Shown: positions 1 through 5,890, counted from the stretch's first letter. The stretch: 9,844 nt of DNA from Oscillospiraceae bacterium (GCA_004556975.1 SFFD01000043.1:1-9844), one strand, 5' to 3'. Notes: generated by a model from the letters alone, not told the origin. Numbers and translations: made by a program.

Positions 1-366
1 TTTTTCAAGTGAATCGTAGGTACTTTCATCCCAGTCTAAAAAAGCCATATTTACAAGAGAAAGAAAACTATATGAGGAATCTTGATTTAGGCGCAGTAAC
101 ATTGGAACTGCATATTCACAGTCCATGTTCCTGGCAAACAAAATATCACCGTTCGTATTTTGAGCAACGAATGCGCTGCACCCGAAGTTATTGTGAATCA
201 ATGCTGTATCAATAAAAGAACAATATTCTTCCAGAGAATTTGCGCCTCGCAATAAATACTCATTAAAGCAATCATTTCCGTAATAGCGCATGGAATAAAA
301 AGGGCGATTGCTTATTTTTTCTATTTCTACGCTGATGTTTCGCTGCGAATCTTGTATTCTTTTCAT
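1..366 (-). CDS. Linear amide C-N hydrolase (choloylglycine hydrolase-type Ntn hydrolase), N-terminal part, cut by the window edge
   Basis: Reading leftward from an ATG at 366-364 there are 122 codons without a stop, and the frame continues past base 1. An AAAGGA ribosome binding site sits 7 bases before the ATG. The sequence FGCSAFVAQNTNGDILFARNMD (residues 61-82 as positions; key residues C63, R79, N80, D82) matches the Ntn core of bile salt hydrolases and related acylases. In bile salt hydrolase the nucleophile Cys2, Arg18 and Asp21 are spaced +16 and +19, and C63, R79 and D82 have exactly that spacing. The family cleaves linear amide bonds (bile salts, penicillin, acyl-homoserine lactones, peptides); the substrate cannot be told from this fragment. 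About 62 residues precede the Cys and would have to be removed by autocleavage at G62-C63. There is no signal peptide, so the enzyme is probably cytoplasmic. Codons are richer in ATA, AGA and TTA than in the neighbouring genes. The family call is fairly secure; the substrate is unknown. Confidence 0.82.
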   Translation of the reverse strand, partial: MKRIQDSQRNISVEIEKISNRPFYSMRYYGNDCFNEYLLRGANSLEEYCSFIDTALIHNNFGCSAFVAQNTNGDILFARNMDCEYAVPMLLRLNQDSSYSFLSLVNMAFLDWDESTYDSLEK

Positions 367-435
367 ATCGCATTCCTTTCGTTGAACGGTAATTCTGATG
401 ATTCTTCAATAAACATCTTTCGTCTTATTAAATAC

Positions 436-694
436 CGATTTGTCACACTTAAATTATACATTGCCCGCTTTCAAAAATCCACTTATTTCATTACATCGTG
501 CCGCATTTTGAGACATCTGTCCCGTAAACCCTGTATGTAACCTTGTTGAAAGGTAAATTGATGTTTTTTCGTTCAAAAAACTGATAAATCACCTTTTATA
601 GGGTTTCATTTACGGGCTGAAGATTTCAAAACAGGTGAAACTTTATGAAACTTTTTTGAAACCGCAATATTTTTATCAATTTCTGCCGCATCGG
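436..694. repeat. Long imperfect inverted repeat with arms of roughly 100 bases
   Basis: The left arm (about 436-570) and the reverse complement of the right arm (about 571-694) share blocks in the same order: CGAT; AAATT; ATTGC; TTTCAAAAA; TTTCAT; TTTTGA; CCCGTAAA; CCCT; AAAGGT; and TTTTTT at the tip. Gaps and mismatches separate the blocks, but the order is kept throughout. The inner part (505-630) is the best matched. It could be a decayed miniature transposable element or a structured transcript. No transposase or clear target-site duplication is visible. Confidence 0.45.
453..458 (-). promoter_or_regulatory. -10 box of the Ntn hydrolase gene
   Basis: On the minus strand this reads TATAAT, a perfect consensus, about 87 bases before the ATG at 366. 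No good -35 hexamer lies 16-18 bases upstream, so the promoter is weak, activator-dependent, or misassigned. It lies inside the left arm of the inverted repeat. Confidence 0.4.
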
Positions 695-735
695 GTGTTC
701 ATAACGGAACTGCGTTATGAACACTCGATTTTTTT
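692..735 (+). terminator. Strong rho-independent terminator without an upstream gene
   Basis: A 15-base stem (692-706 pairing with 713-727, one G-T wobble at the base side) with a 6-base loop is followed by A and seven T. It points rightward. No rightward gene precedes it within the window, so it ends a short non-coding transcript, is a remnant, or shields the downstream genes. Confidence 0.8.
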
Positions 736-843
736 GCCTATTTAGTTTATTAGATGTGCATGTAGCCGGCTTTGCCCGTCCCTGCGATTATGGGCTTATG
801 GGGACGCAAAATTTATGACACTTGCGGATTTTTTATAAATGCA

Positions 844-872
844 TTGCGAAACGCCCTTTTTAGTGATATATT
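844..872 (+). promoter_or_regulatory. Sigma-A-type promoter of the flavodoxin/PPOX unit
   Basis: TTGCGA (844-849) and TATATT (867-872) are separated by 17 bases, giving 4/6 and 5/6 matches to consensus. Transcription would start near 880, about 27 bases before the ATG at 907. Confidence 0.55.
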
Positions 873-906
873 TAATAAAGATAACACGAAGGGCGGCGCT
901 TACAAA

Positions 907-1407
907 ATGAAAAATCTGATAATTTATGCTTCCAAAACCGGTACTACGAAAAAATGCGCCGCGCTTCTTGCCGCAAACCTTGGGGCGGAAAGCTGCACCC
1001 TTTGGAACATTGATGACGGCGAACCGGAGCTTTCGGGCTTTGACTGCGCCGCCGTGGGTTCATATATCCGCATGGGCGTTATAGACAAAAGAATTTCCGC
1101 CTTTATTGAAAAACACCGCGAACAGCTTTTTGCAATGCCCTTCGGCGTGTTTTTCTGCGGCTGTCTGGAGGACAAGGTTTCCAAAGCTATAATAAAAAAT
1201 TTTGACGACGGCGTGCTTGAGCACGCGCTTTGCGTTGAGTGCTTCGGCGGCGTGCTCGAACCTGAAAAGCAAAGCGGCCCTGCAAAGTTCGTGCTCAAAA
1301 TGATGCTCAAAGCGGCAAAGGGCGACCCGGGCTTTCGCGTAAGCAATGAAATTTTTCCCGAAAGAATCTCATATTTTGCAAAAGAAATATCCGACGCCGC
1401 CGAATAA
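907..1407 (+). CDS. Flavodoxin-domain protein, HemG-like
   Basis: This 166-residue protein has a flavodoxin fold. Residues 3-18 (IIYASKTGTTKKCA) form the first beta strand and the FMN-phosphate loop. GSYIRMGVIDKR (51-62) is the second FMN loop, and FFCGCLED (82-89) follows a third strand. The long C-terminal extension (about 110-166) and the G-S-x-I-R-M motif resemble the HemG-type/flavodoxin_5 group, whose E. coli member oxidises protoporphyrinogen. In clostridia such proteins are usually uncharacterised electron carriers or oxidoreductases, so a haem role is not claimed. The start at 907 is chosen because the promoter at 844-872 makes the in-frame ATG at 772 untranscribed and the extra 45 residues are not family-like. 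GAAGGG (888-893) is the likely, rather distant, ribosome binding site. It is probably co-transcribed with the PPOX-type gene 44 bases downstream. Confidence 0.82.
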   Translation: MKNLIIYASKTGTTKKCAALLAANLGAESCTLWNIDDGEPELSGFDCAAVGSYIRMGVIDKRISAFIEKHREQLFAMPFGVFFCGCLEDKVSKAIIKNFDDGVLEHALCVECFGGVLEPEKQSGPAKFVLKMMLKAAKGDPGFRVSNEIFPERISYFAKEISDAAE

Positions 1408-1451
1408 GCGGCTTTGCCGCAGCCGTATAAAAATTAAGGAGGACAGAATTT

Positions 1452-1844
1452 ATGGAACGTGTCTGCAAATTTCTTAAGGACGCAGAAACATATTATCTTG
1501 CTACCGTTGACGGAAACCGGCCGAGAGTTCGGCCTTTCGGCACGGCGCACATTTTTGAAGGCAGACTTTATATTCAGACCGGAAGGAAAAAAGAAGTTTC
1601 ACGCCAAATTGCCGCAAACCCAAATGTGGAAATCTGCGCGTTTAAGGACGGCGAATGGCTGCGCCTTTCGGGCGAGCTTGTTGAGGACGACCGCCGCGAG
1701 GCCCGGGTTTCAATGCTTGACGCCTATCCCGAACTGAAAGCCATGTATGACCCTGACGACGGAAACACCCAGGTCTTTTATTTTAAAAACGCCACCGCGG
1801 TTTTTTCTTCCTTTACAAAGCCGCAGGAGGTTATTGAATTTTAA
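1452..1844 (+). CDS. Pyridoxamine 5'-phosphate oxidase-family (split-barrel FMN-binding) protein
   Basis: This 130-residue protein has the usual length of the single-domain PPOX-type flavoproteins. The N-terminal YYLATVDGNRPRVRPFG (residues 14-30) is the classic strand pair with the R-P-x-V-R-P flavin-phosphate region. LYIQTGRKKEVSRQIAANPNVEIC (positions about 39-62; key residues T43, K46, K47, V49) is the second conserved block. It probably binds FMN or a related cofactor and reduces a small molecule; the specific substrate cannot be predicted, and these proteins are rarely true PdxH enzymes. A strong AAGGAGG site lies just upstream of the ATG. The gene follows the flavodoxin-like gene by 44 bases and ends in a strong terminator, so the pair probably forms one redox-related transcript. 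Confidence 0.87.
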   Translation: MERVCKFLKDAETYYLATVDGNRPRVRPFGTAHIFEGRLYIQTGRKKEVSRQIAANPNVEICAFKDGEWLRLSGELVEDDRREARVSMLDAYPELKAMYDPDDGNTQVFYFKNATAVFSSFTKPQEVIEF

Positions 1845-1856
1845 TTTGTTTTTATG

Positions 1857-1891
1857 GCAAAAAGCTCTCCATTTGTGGAGAGCTTTTTTGC
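1857..1891. terminator. Bidirectional terminator between the PPOX and MerR genes
   Basis: The stem AAAAAGCTCTCCA (1859-1871) pairs with its complement at 1876-1888 around a 4-base loop. A T-run follows on the plus strand, and the A-run on the left gives a T-run on the minus strand. It lies exactly between two convergent genes and serves both. Confidence 0.9.
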
Positions 1892-1892
1892 G

Positions 1893-2621
1893 TTATTTCT
1901 TGCAATAAACCGCTATTGCGCGGCTTACAAAATCCGCCGTGCCCTTGCCGCCGGCGGCGTCTATGCTTTCGGTAAAGCGCTCGTCGGCGGTGTACATCTG
2001 ACCCAGCCCTTCAAGAATTTCGGGCGTGCAGTTATAAAAATTTTCGCTTATAAAGCGGCGGAGCGCTTCCACCGCAGCCTGCGCTTCGGCACATTCCGGC
2101 GCAAGGTTCTTTATTTTACCCATTTCGGCAAAGCGCTGCATAAGCGCCTTTGCCATATTCTGCTTTTCCATATCGTTTTTCCCCTCTGTTTTCTTTTCAT
2201 ATTCGGCAAAGGCGGCGGTGCCGCCCCACTTCTGCTTTGCCTCATTGGCAAGGCTTTCAAGCTCTGTTTTGTCAAACGCTGAAAAATCCATGGTATTCAC
2301 CTCGTTATCAATAATTCTTTCTGCAAGGGAAATTAAACCGTCAATATGTTTTTTGCGCATGCGCAGCATTTCAATTTGCCGTAAAAGCGCCTCGGTTTTA
2401 TCAAATTCGGGGTTTTCAAGGATTATTTTTATCTCTTTAAGCGGAAATTCCAGCTCTTTGAAAAGCAAAATACTTTGCAGCTTTGCCATTGCTTTGTCGT
2501 CATAAAGGCGGTACCCCGATGCGGTAACCCCGCTTGGCGAAAGCAGCCCGATTTCATCATAGTAATGGAGCGTGCGCACGCTTATTCCCGAAATTTTGCT
2601 TACTTCATTGACCGTTTTCAT
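1893..2621 (-). CDS. MerR-family transcriptional regulator with TipAS effector-binding domain
   Basis: This 242-residue protein begins MKTVNEVSKISGISVRTLHYYDE, a typical MerR winged helix-turn-helix (about 2-70) including the RTLHYYDEIGLL recognition region and the GYRLY wing (about 44-48). A long helix (about 75-112) would form the dimer coiled coil. The C-terminal half (about 115-240) has the TipAS pattern: KQKWGGTAAFAEYEKK, then an alanine-rich helical stretch with M-x-x-RF, the NFYNC region and LGQMYTADERF. TipAS-type regulators (TipA, Mta, SkgA) sense drugs or other ligands and activate efflux or stress genes by re-aligning a stretched promoter. The ATG at 2621 is preferred over a possible TTG eight codons upstream because AAAGGGG lies about 9 bases before it. 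An operator overlaps its own promoter, so autoregulation is likely. No efflux gene is adjacent. Confidence 0.9.
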   Translation of the reverse strand: MKTVNEVSKISGISVRTLHYYDEIGLLSPSGVTASGYRLYDDKAMAKLQSILLFKELEFPLKEIKIILENPEFDKTEALLRQIEMLRMRKKHIDGLISLAERIIDNEVNTMDFSAFDKTELESLANEAKQKWGGTAAFAEYEKKTEGKNDMEKQNMAKALMQRFAEMGKIKNLAPECAEAQAAVEALRRFISENFYNCTPEILEGLGQMYTADERFTESIDAAGGKGTADFVSRAIAVYCKK

Positions 2622-2649
2622 AAACCCCGACCCCTTTCTTTGCAATTAC

Positions 2650-2680
2650 AGCATATACTATAACGTAACGTAACAGTCAA
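2650..2680 (-). promoter_or_regulatory. MerR-type promoter/operator of the TipAS regulator gene
   Basis: On the minus strand a -35 box TTGACT (2680-2675) is followed by a 21-base imperfect palindrome (2677-2657) with arms ACTGTTACGT and ACGTTATAGT (8 of 10 positions symmetric). The -10 is either TATATG at a 17-base spacing or TATGCT at 19. A palindrome between -35 and -10, with a stretched spacer, is the hallmark of MerR-family operators. Confidence 0.65.
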
Positions 2681-2783
2681 GAATTTTTTGAAAAATTTCA
2701 GCAAATTTATAAAAATAACGGTCGTGCTGCCGGCAAAAGCGCATAATTTAGGGGCGCATTGGCTATTTTACAGGCAAATTGTG

Positions 2784-2812
2784 TTGTATTGCCGCATAAA
2801 AAATTGTATACT
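2784..2812 (+). promoter_or_regulatory. Promoter of the cupin gene
   Basis: TTGTAT (2784-2789) and TATACT (2807-2812) are 17 bases apart. The predicted start, near 2820, lies just before the AAAGGAG ribosome binding site. It is more than 100 bases from the MerR operator, so MerR control of this gene is not suggested. Confidence 0.65.
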
Positions 2813-2833
2813 AAAGCAAAAGGAGCTGATACT

Positions 2834-3166
2834 GTGAAAGAGTTAATAAAAAATATCGAAAAATCAAAGGTTGTTACCCTTAAGGAACAGGTTGCATATC
2901 AGGAAGGGCAGGTCGTCAGCAAGACTCTTGCCCAAAATGACGCCATTAGCGTTACGCTTTTTTCATTCGACAAAAACGAGGAAATAAGCACCCATTCCGC
3001 TTCCGGCGACGCGTTTGTCACCTGCCTTGACGGGGCTTGCGTAATCACTGTGGACGGCATTCCCTATGAGCTTCACCGGGAAGAATCCATTGTAATGCCT
3101 GCCGGCCACCCCCACGCCGTTTTTGCAAAAGAGCGCTTTAAAATGCTTCTTGTGGTGGTAAAATAA
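2834..3166 (+). CDS. Small single-domain cupin protein
   Basis: The 110-residue product is a compact beta-barrel cupin. The first metal-binding motif is seen in EISTHSASGDAFVTCLDG (50-67) with H54 and probably D59. The second is MPAGHPHAVFA (88-98) with H92 and H94. This group of conserved Firmicutes cupins is very uniform in length and sequence, but its biochemical role is not established; a metal-bound small-molecule or sensor role is plausible. GTG at 2834 is chosen as start because AAAGGAG lies 8 bases upstream and the family begins with an (M)KELI-type N-terminus; the frame extends 25 codons further but would cross the promoter. It is a single-gene unit with its own promoter and a terminator 12 bases after the stop. 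Confidence 0.88.
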   Translation: MKELIKNIEKSKVVTLKEQVAYQEGQVVSKTLAQNDAISVTLFSFDKNEEISTHSASGDAFVTCLDGACVITVDGIPYELHREESIVMPAGHPHAVFAKERFKMLLVVVK

Positions 3167-3178
3167 TTTTTGACTTTT

Positions 3179-3215
3179 GAAAAGCGGCGCTTTAAAAAGC
3201 GCCGCTTTTCTTTCT
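3179..3215 (+). terminator. Terminator of the cupin gene
   Basis: A perfect 15-base inverted repeat (3179-3193 with 3196-3210; GAAAAGCGGCGCTTT and its complement) is followed by a T-rich stretch. The stem is immediately followed by the extended -10 of the next gene. Confidence 0.85.
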
Positions 3216-3225
3216 TTGCCCGTTA

Positions 3226-3234
3226 TGCTATAAT
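3226..3234 (+). promoter_or_regulatory. Extended -10 promoter of the first GNAT gene
   Basis: TGC precedes TATAAT (3229-3234), a perfect -10 with the extended TGn element. This can work without a good -35; the -35 position falls inside the terminator stem of the previous gene. The start near 3241 leaves a leader of about 27 bases. Confidence 0.6.
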
Positions 3235-3267
3235 ATGAATATAAATAAATTTACAGGAGATTTTAAA

Positions 3268-3747
3268 ATGTCTGATGAACTTACCTTCCGTTTTGCAGAG
3301 CGGAAAGACTCTGAACTTATTTTTGATTTTATAATGGGCATTGCCAAATATGAAAAAATGGAGGACGAAGTGGTCAACACCCCGGAGCTTATTGAAAAAT
3401 GGCTTTTTGACGAGCACCGCGCCGAAGTAATATTTGCCGTGCTTGACGGGCGCGAGGTTGGTTTTGAGCTGTTTTTCTACAACTATTCCACCTTTGTGGG
3501 AAGGCCCGGAATTCATCTTGAGGATTTGTTCGTGCTTCCGGAATTCCGCGGACGCGGCTTTGGCAAGGCGCTTTTTAAAAAGCTTGCGAATGTCGCCGTG
3601 GAACGCGACTGCGGGCGTCTTGAATGGGTCTGCCTTAACTGGAACCGCCCGAGCATTGATTTTTATCTTTCCATGGGCGCCCGCCCCATGGACGAATGGA
3701 CCACATACCGTCTTGCGGGCGAAAGCCTTGCCAAAGCGGCGGAATGA
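3268..3747 (+). CDS. GNAT N-acetyltransferase, spermidine/diamine acetyltransferase-like
   Basis: This 159-residue protein is a single GNAT domain. The acetyl-CoA site is clear: HLEDLFVLPEFRGRGFGKALF (positions 83-103) carries the R-G-R-G-F-G pyrophosphate loop at 94-99. The following LEWVCLNWNRPSIDFYLSMGA block (118-138) has the conserved N-x-x-x-x-x-FY element with Y133 as likely general acid. The HLEDLFV strand, the LEW-V-L-W-N block and the C-terminal W-x-x-YRL closely resemble SSAT/thialysine acetyltransferases, so a polyamine, diamine or lysine-analogue amine is the likely acceptor; this is inferred from similarity only. ATG 3268 is preferred over an in-frame ATG at 3235 because CAGGAGA lies 7 bases before it. 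It has its own extended -10 promoter, and an 85-base gap separates it from the next gene. Confidence 0.88.
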   Translation: MSDELTFRFAERKDSELIFDFIMGIAKYEKMEDEVVNTPELIEKWLFDEHRAEVIFAVLDGREVGFELFFYNYSTFVGRPGIHLEDLFVLPEFRGRGFGKALFKKLANVAVERDCGRLEWVCLNWNRPSIDFYLSMGARPMDEWTTYRLAGESLAKAAE

Positions 3748-3832
3748 CAAACAAATCGCCGTAAAAGAGGCGTAAACGGTTTTATGAACCGCGCCGAACA
3801 TAGGTAATTATGATTTTCCGGAGGTTACATAT

Positions 3833-4396
3833 ATGATCAGAGATTTCGTTCCCGAAGATTTTGACAGAGTGTTTGAGATTATTGAAGAAAGCTTTCCGCG
3901 GGATGAGCACGGAACCTATGAGGAGCACAAAAAGCTGCTTTCTGACCCCGCCTATAAAATCTATATACTTGCCGATGACGAAAGCCGCGCCATAAAAGGA
4001 TTTATGTCCATATGGGATCTTGAAAAGGCGGCGCATATTGACCACTTTGCCATGGCGCCGGAATTCCGCAACGGCGGAAACGGCGGAAAAATGCTTCAGG
4101 ACATGCTAAAGCACCTTGATAAAATGATTACGCTTGAAGCGGAACCGCCGGAAAACGAAATGGCAGTCCGCCGCATCGGATTTTATAAGCGCAACGGCTT
4201 TTTTTTGAACGAGTACCCCTATCTTCAGCCCGCCATTTCAAAAGGCGGGAACGAAGTTCCCCTTCTTATTATGACTTATGGCAGGAACATAACGAAAGAG
4301 GAATTTGAAGCGCTTCGCGAGGTTCTGTACCGCATTGTGTACAAACGCAAGCCGAAAGAAATTGCGGATATAATCGGCCGCACCGAAAAGCCATGA
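3833..4396 (+). CDS. GNAT N-acetyltransferase, unknown substrate, first gene of a three-gene operon
   Basis: This 187-residue protein has an N-terminal beta strand (MIRDFVPEDFDRVFEI) and the GNAT acetyl-CoA motif at 69-90, where R79-N-G-G-N-G-G fits the R-x-x-G-x-G loop. The helix and strand FYKRNGFFLNEYPY (117-130) form motif B. About 35 charged residues follow the GNAT core (150-187). It is unrelated in detail to the GNAT gene upstream. The substrate cannot be predicted. GGAGGT lies 7 bases before the ATG. Its stop overlaps the next start in an ATGA arrangement (4393-4396), so translation of the two is coupled. Confidence 0.84.
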   Translation: MIRDFVPEDFDRVFEIIEESFPRDEHGTYEEHKKLLSDPAYKIYILADDESRAIKGFMSIWDLEKAAHIDHFAMAPEFRNGGNGGKMLQDMLKHLDKMITLEAEPPENEMAVRRIGFYKRNGFFLNEYPYLQPAISKGGNEVPLLIMTYGRNITKEEFEALREVLYRIVYKRKPKEIADIIGRTEKP

Positions 4397-4812
4397 TTCT
4401 TGCGGCAGCGGTGGACGACCGCATGGGGCTTGCGTTCAATCACCGGCGGCAAAGCCGCGACGGGGTTTTGCGCCGCGCCCTTATTAAAGAGGCGGCGGGG
4501 GCGCCCATTTGGATGAGCGCCTATTCCCTGCGCCAGTTTAAGGACGACGAGGCCGAGGGCGCCGACCTTCGCGCCTGCGACAATTTTCTTTTTGCGGCGG
4601 CAGAGGGTGAATTTTGTTTTACCGAAACCGTTCCCCCTTCGGCAGCAGCCGAAAGAGCGGAAAAAATTGTTCTCTTTCGCTGGAACAGAAGCTACCCCGC
4701 CGACATATACTTTGATATCGACCTTTCCTGCGGCTGGGTTCTTGCCGAAAGCGAAGACCTTGCCGGAAATTCTCATGAAAAAATAACAAAGGAGGTGTAC
4801 CTTCGTGAGTAA
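4393..4812 (+). CDS. Conserved protein of unknown function between a GNAT gene and a nuclease gene
   Basis: This 139-residue acidic, soluble protein starts MILAAAVDDRMGLAFNHRRQSRD and has no transmembrane segment or signal. I recall similar small proteins (V-D-x-x-G-x-x-F-N-x-R-R-Q-S-x-D near the start, a W-M-x-x-Y-S block, a RWNRxYPAD block and SHEKITKEVY at the end) in many clostridia, sometimes labelled ribonuclease Z. That label is not supported: no HxHxDH metallo-beta-lactamase motif is present. Highly conserved polar positions (D8, D9, N16, R18, R19, Q20, S21, R22, D23) suggest a catalytic or binding site. It starts in an ATGA overlap and ends overlapping the nuclease start by 8 bases, so it is co-translated with both neighbours and may process or regulate the nuclease. 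Function unknown. Confidence 0.8.
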   Translation: MILAAAVDDRMGLAFNHRRQSRDGVLRRALIKEAAGAPIWMSAYSLRQFKDDEAEGADLRACDNFLFAAAEGEFCFTETVPPSAAAERAEKIVLFRWNRSYPADIYFDIDLSCGWVLAESEDLAGNSHEKITKEVYLRE

Positions 4813-5734
4813 GCGCACAGCAATATTCGCAACGGTACTTGTTCTTTGCGTTCTGATTGCCGGATTTTTGTTTTATCCCTATATTTTAAAATCGCTTCCG
4901 GAACCGCCGCCGGATTATGAATACACCGGCGGCATTGAGGAAATTGAGGAAGTTGAAGAAGAAACCTTTGTTTTTGATTATTCCGAAATTCCAAAATACA
5001 GCGGCGAGCCGTATATTGAGGTCAACGGCAACAAACCGACCTTTACCGATGAGGAAATTACCGTTTCGGCATTTGAGGAATACAGCGACCTTGACTCCCT
5101 TGGGCGCTGCGGAGCAGCCTTCGCCAACGTATGCCCCGAAATTATGCCCACCGATGAGCGCGGCTCCATAAGCAGCGTAAAGCCCAGCGGCTGGCAAAGC
5201 GCTCTTTATGATTTCGTGGACGGGCGTTCTCTTTATAACCGCTGTCATCTTATCGGCTATCAGCTTTCCGGCGAAAACGCCAACAGCCTAAACCTTATAA
5301 CGGGCACGCGCTATATGAACGTTATGGGTATGCTGCCCTTTGAAAATCTTGTGGCTGACTATGTTAAAGAAACGGGCAACCATGTTCTCTATCGGGTTAC
5401 GCCCGTATTTGAGGGCGACGAGCTTGTGGCAAGGGGCGTTTGGATGGAGGCCTATTCCGTTGAGGACGAAGGCGACGGCGTCTATTTCAACGTTTTTTGT
5501 TACAATGTACAGCCCGGAGTCATCATTGACTATTCCACAGGCGAAAGCCGCGAAGACCCCGAGCCTGACGGCGTTGTCATGCGTTATATACTCAATACCA
5601 ACACACGAAAATTCCACCGCCTTGACTGTTCCGGCGCGGCGGAGATAAAAGAAAGCGCAAAACAGAATTACCGCGGAACAAGAGAGAACATAATCGCTCA
5701 GGGCTATGCCCCATGCGGAATGTGCAATCCATAA
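4805..5734 (+). CDS. Membrane-anchored DNA/RNA non-specific endonuclease with C-terminal Cys-rich tail
   Basis: The 309-residue product has a hydrophobic segment at 6-28 (signal anchor), a proline/glutamate-rich linker (31-55), and a beta-beta-alpha-metal nuclease domain (about 65-235). The domain shows DERGSISSVKPSGWQ (117-131), NRCHLIGYQLSGENAN (145-160) with probable catalytic H148, and TGTRYMNVMGMLPFEN (166-181), where N172 and N181 are likely metal ligands. The layout resembles streptococcal EndA and related DNA-entry or extracellular nucleases. The tail (258-309) has FHRLDC and APCGMC, an H271/C275/C304/C307 set resembling the Ada-type zinc module often attached to Firmicutes secreted nucleases. 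The GTG start follows AAGGAGGTG and overlaps the previous gene by 8 bases. The enzyme probably faces outward and degrades extracellular nucleic acid or helps DNA uptake; the exact role is inferred. Confidence 0.88.
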   Translation: MSKRTAIFATVLVLCVLIAGFLFYPYILKSLPEPPPDYEYTGGIEEIEEVEEETFVFDYSEIPKYSGEPYIEVNGNKPTFTDEEITVSAFEEYSDLDSLGRCGAAFANVCPEIMPTDERGSISSVKPSGWQSALYDFVDGRSLYNRCHLIGYQLSGENANSLNLITGTRYMNVMGMLPFENLVADYVKETGNHVLYRVTPVFEGDELVARGVWMEAYSVEDEGDGVYFNVFCYNVQPGVIIDYSTGESREDPEPDGVVMRYILNTNTRKFHRLDCSGAAEIKESAKQNYRGTRENIIAQGYAPCGMCNP

Positions 5735-5750
5735 ATTATGGCAAAAAATA

Positions 5751-5792
5751 AAAAAAGCCCGGCGTTCAAAAAGAACGCCGGACTTTTTTTTG
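5751..5792. terminator. Strong terminator after the nuclease gene, also usable by pckG
   Basis: CCGGCGTTC (5759-5767) and its complement (5773-5781) enclose a 5-A loop. One mismatch is flanked by G-C, and A-runs outside pair with an 8-T tail. The T-run on the plus strand ends the nuclease operon, and the A-rich left flank gives a U-tract on the minus strand for transcripts arriving from pckG. Confidence 0.9.
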
Positions 5793-5856
5793 CGGGCAAA
5801 GCGCAGTAAAACGGACACAAATTTTGCAGATATTCTGAAAAACGGCTTTATTATGC

Positions 5857-5890
5857 GGAAAAGCGGCAATATATAAATCGCCGCTTTTCC
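5857..5890. other. Perfect 11-base hairpin downstream of pckG
   Basis: GGAAAAGCGGC (5857-5867) pairs perfectly with 5880-5890 across a 12-base AT loop. There is no clean U-tract outside the stem, so it may be a weak terminator or a 3' stabilising structure of the pckG transcript. It sits next to a second, AT-only inverted repeat (5892-5903 with 5908-5917). Confidence 0.55.

Larger units (their letters stand above)
367..906. other. 540-base intergenic region, non-coding, AT-rich
   Basis: No convincing gene lies here: short open frames lack ribosome binding sites and protein-like composition. It holds the leader and probable -10 box of the leftward Ntn hydrolase gene, a long imperfect inverted repeat (about 436-694), a strong rightward terminator (692-735), a bulged hairpin (771-782 pairing with 801-810), and the promoter of the flavodoxin gene (844-872). 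Confidence 0.6.

Noticed and set aside
772..906. Upstream 45-codon extension of the flavodoxin gene from an ATG at 772
   Set aside because: It crosses the likely promoter at 844-872, lacks a ribosome binding site, and the added residues are not part of the flavodoxin fold.
1854..2282. Long rightward open frame opposite the MerR gene
   Set aside because: It is antisense to a well-supported MerR/TipAS gene, begins inside the terminator hairpin, and has no ribosome binding site.
3777..3791. Small hairpin CGGTT...AACCG between the two GNAT genes
   Set aside because: Only five pairs and no following T-run; not a supported terminator.
4393..4812. Label ribonuclease Z for the unknown operon gene
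   Set aside because: No metallo-beta-lactamase HxHxDH motif and far too short for RNase Z.
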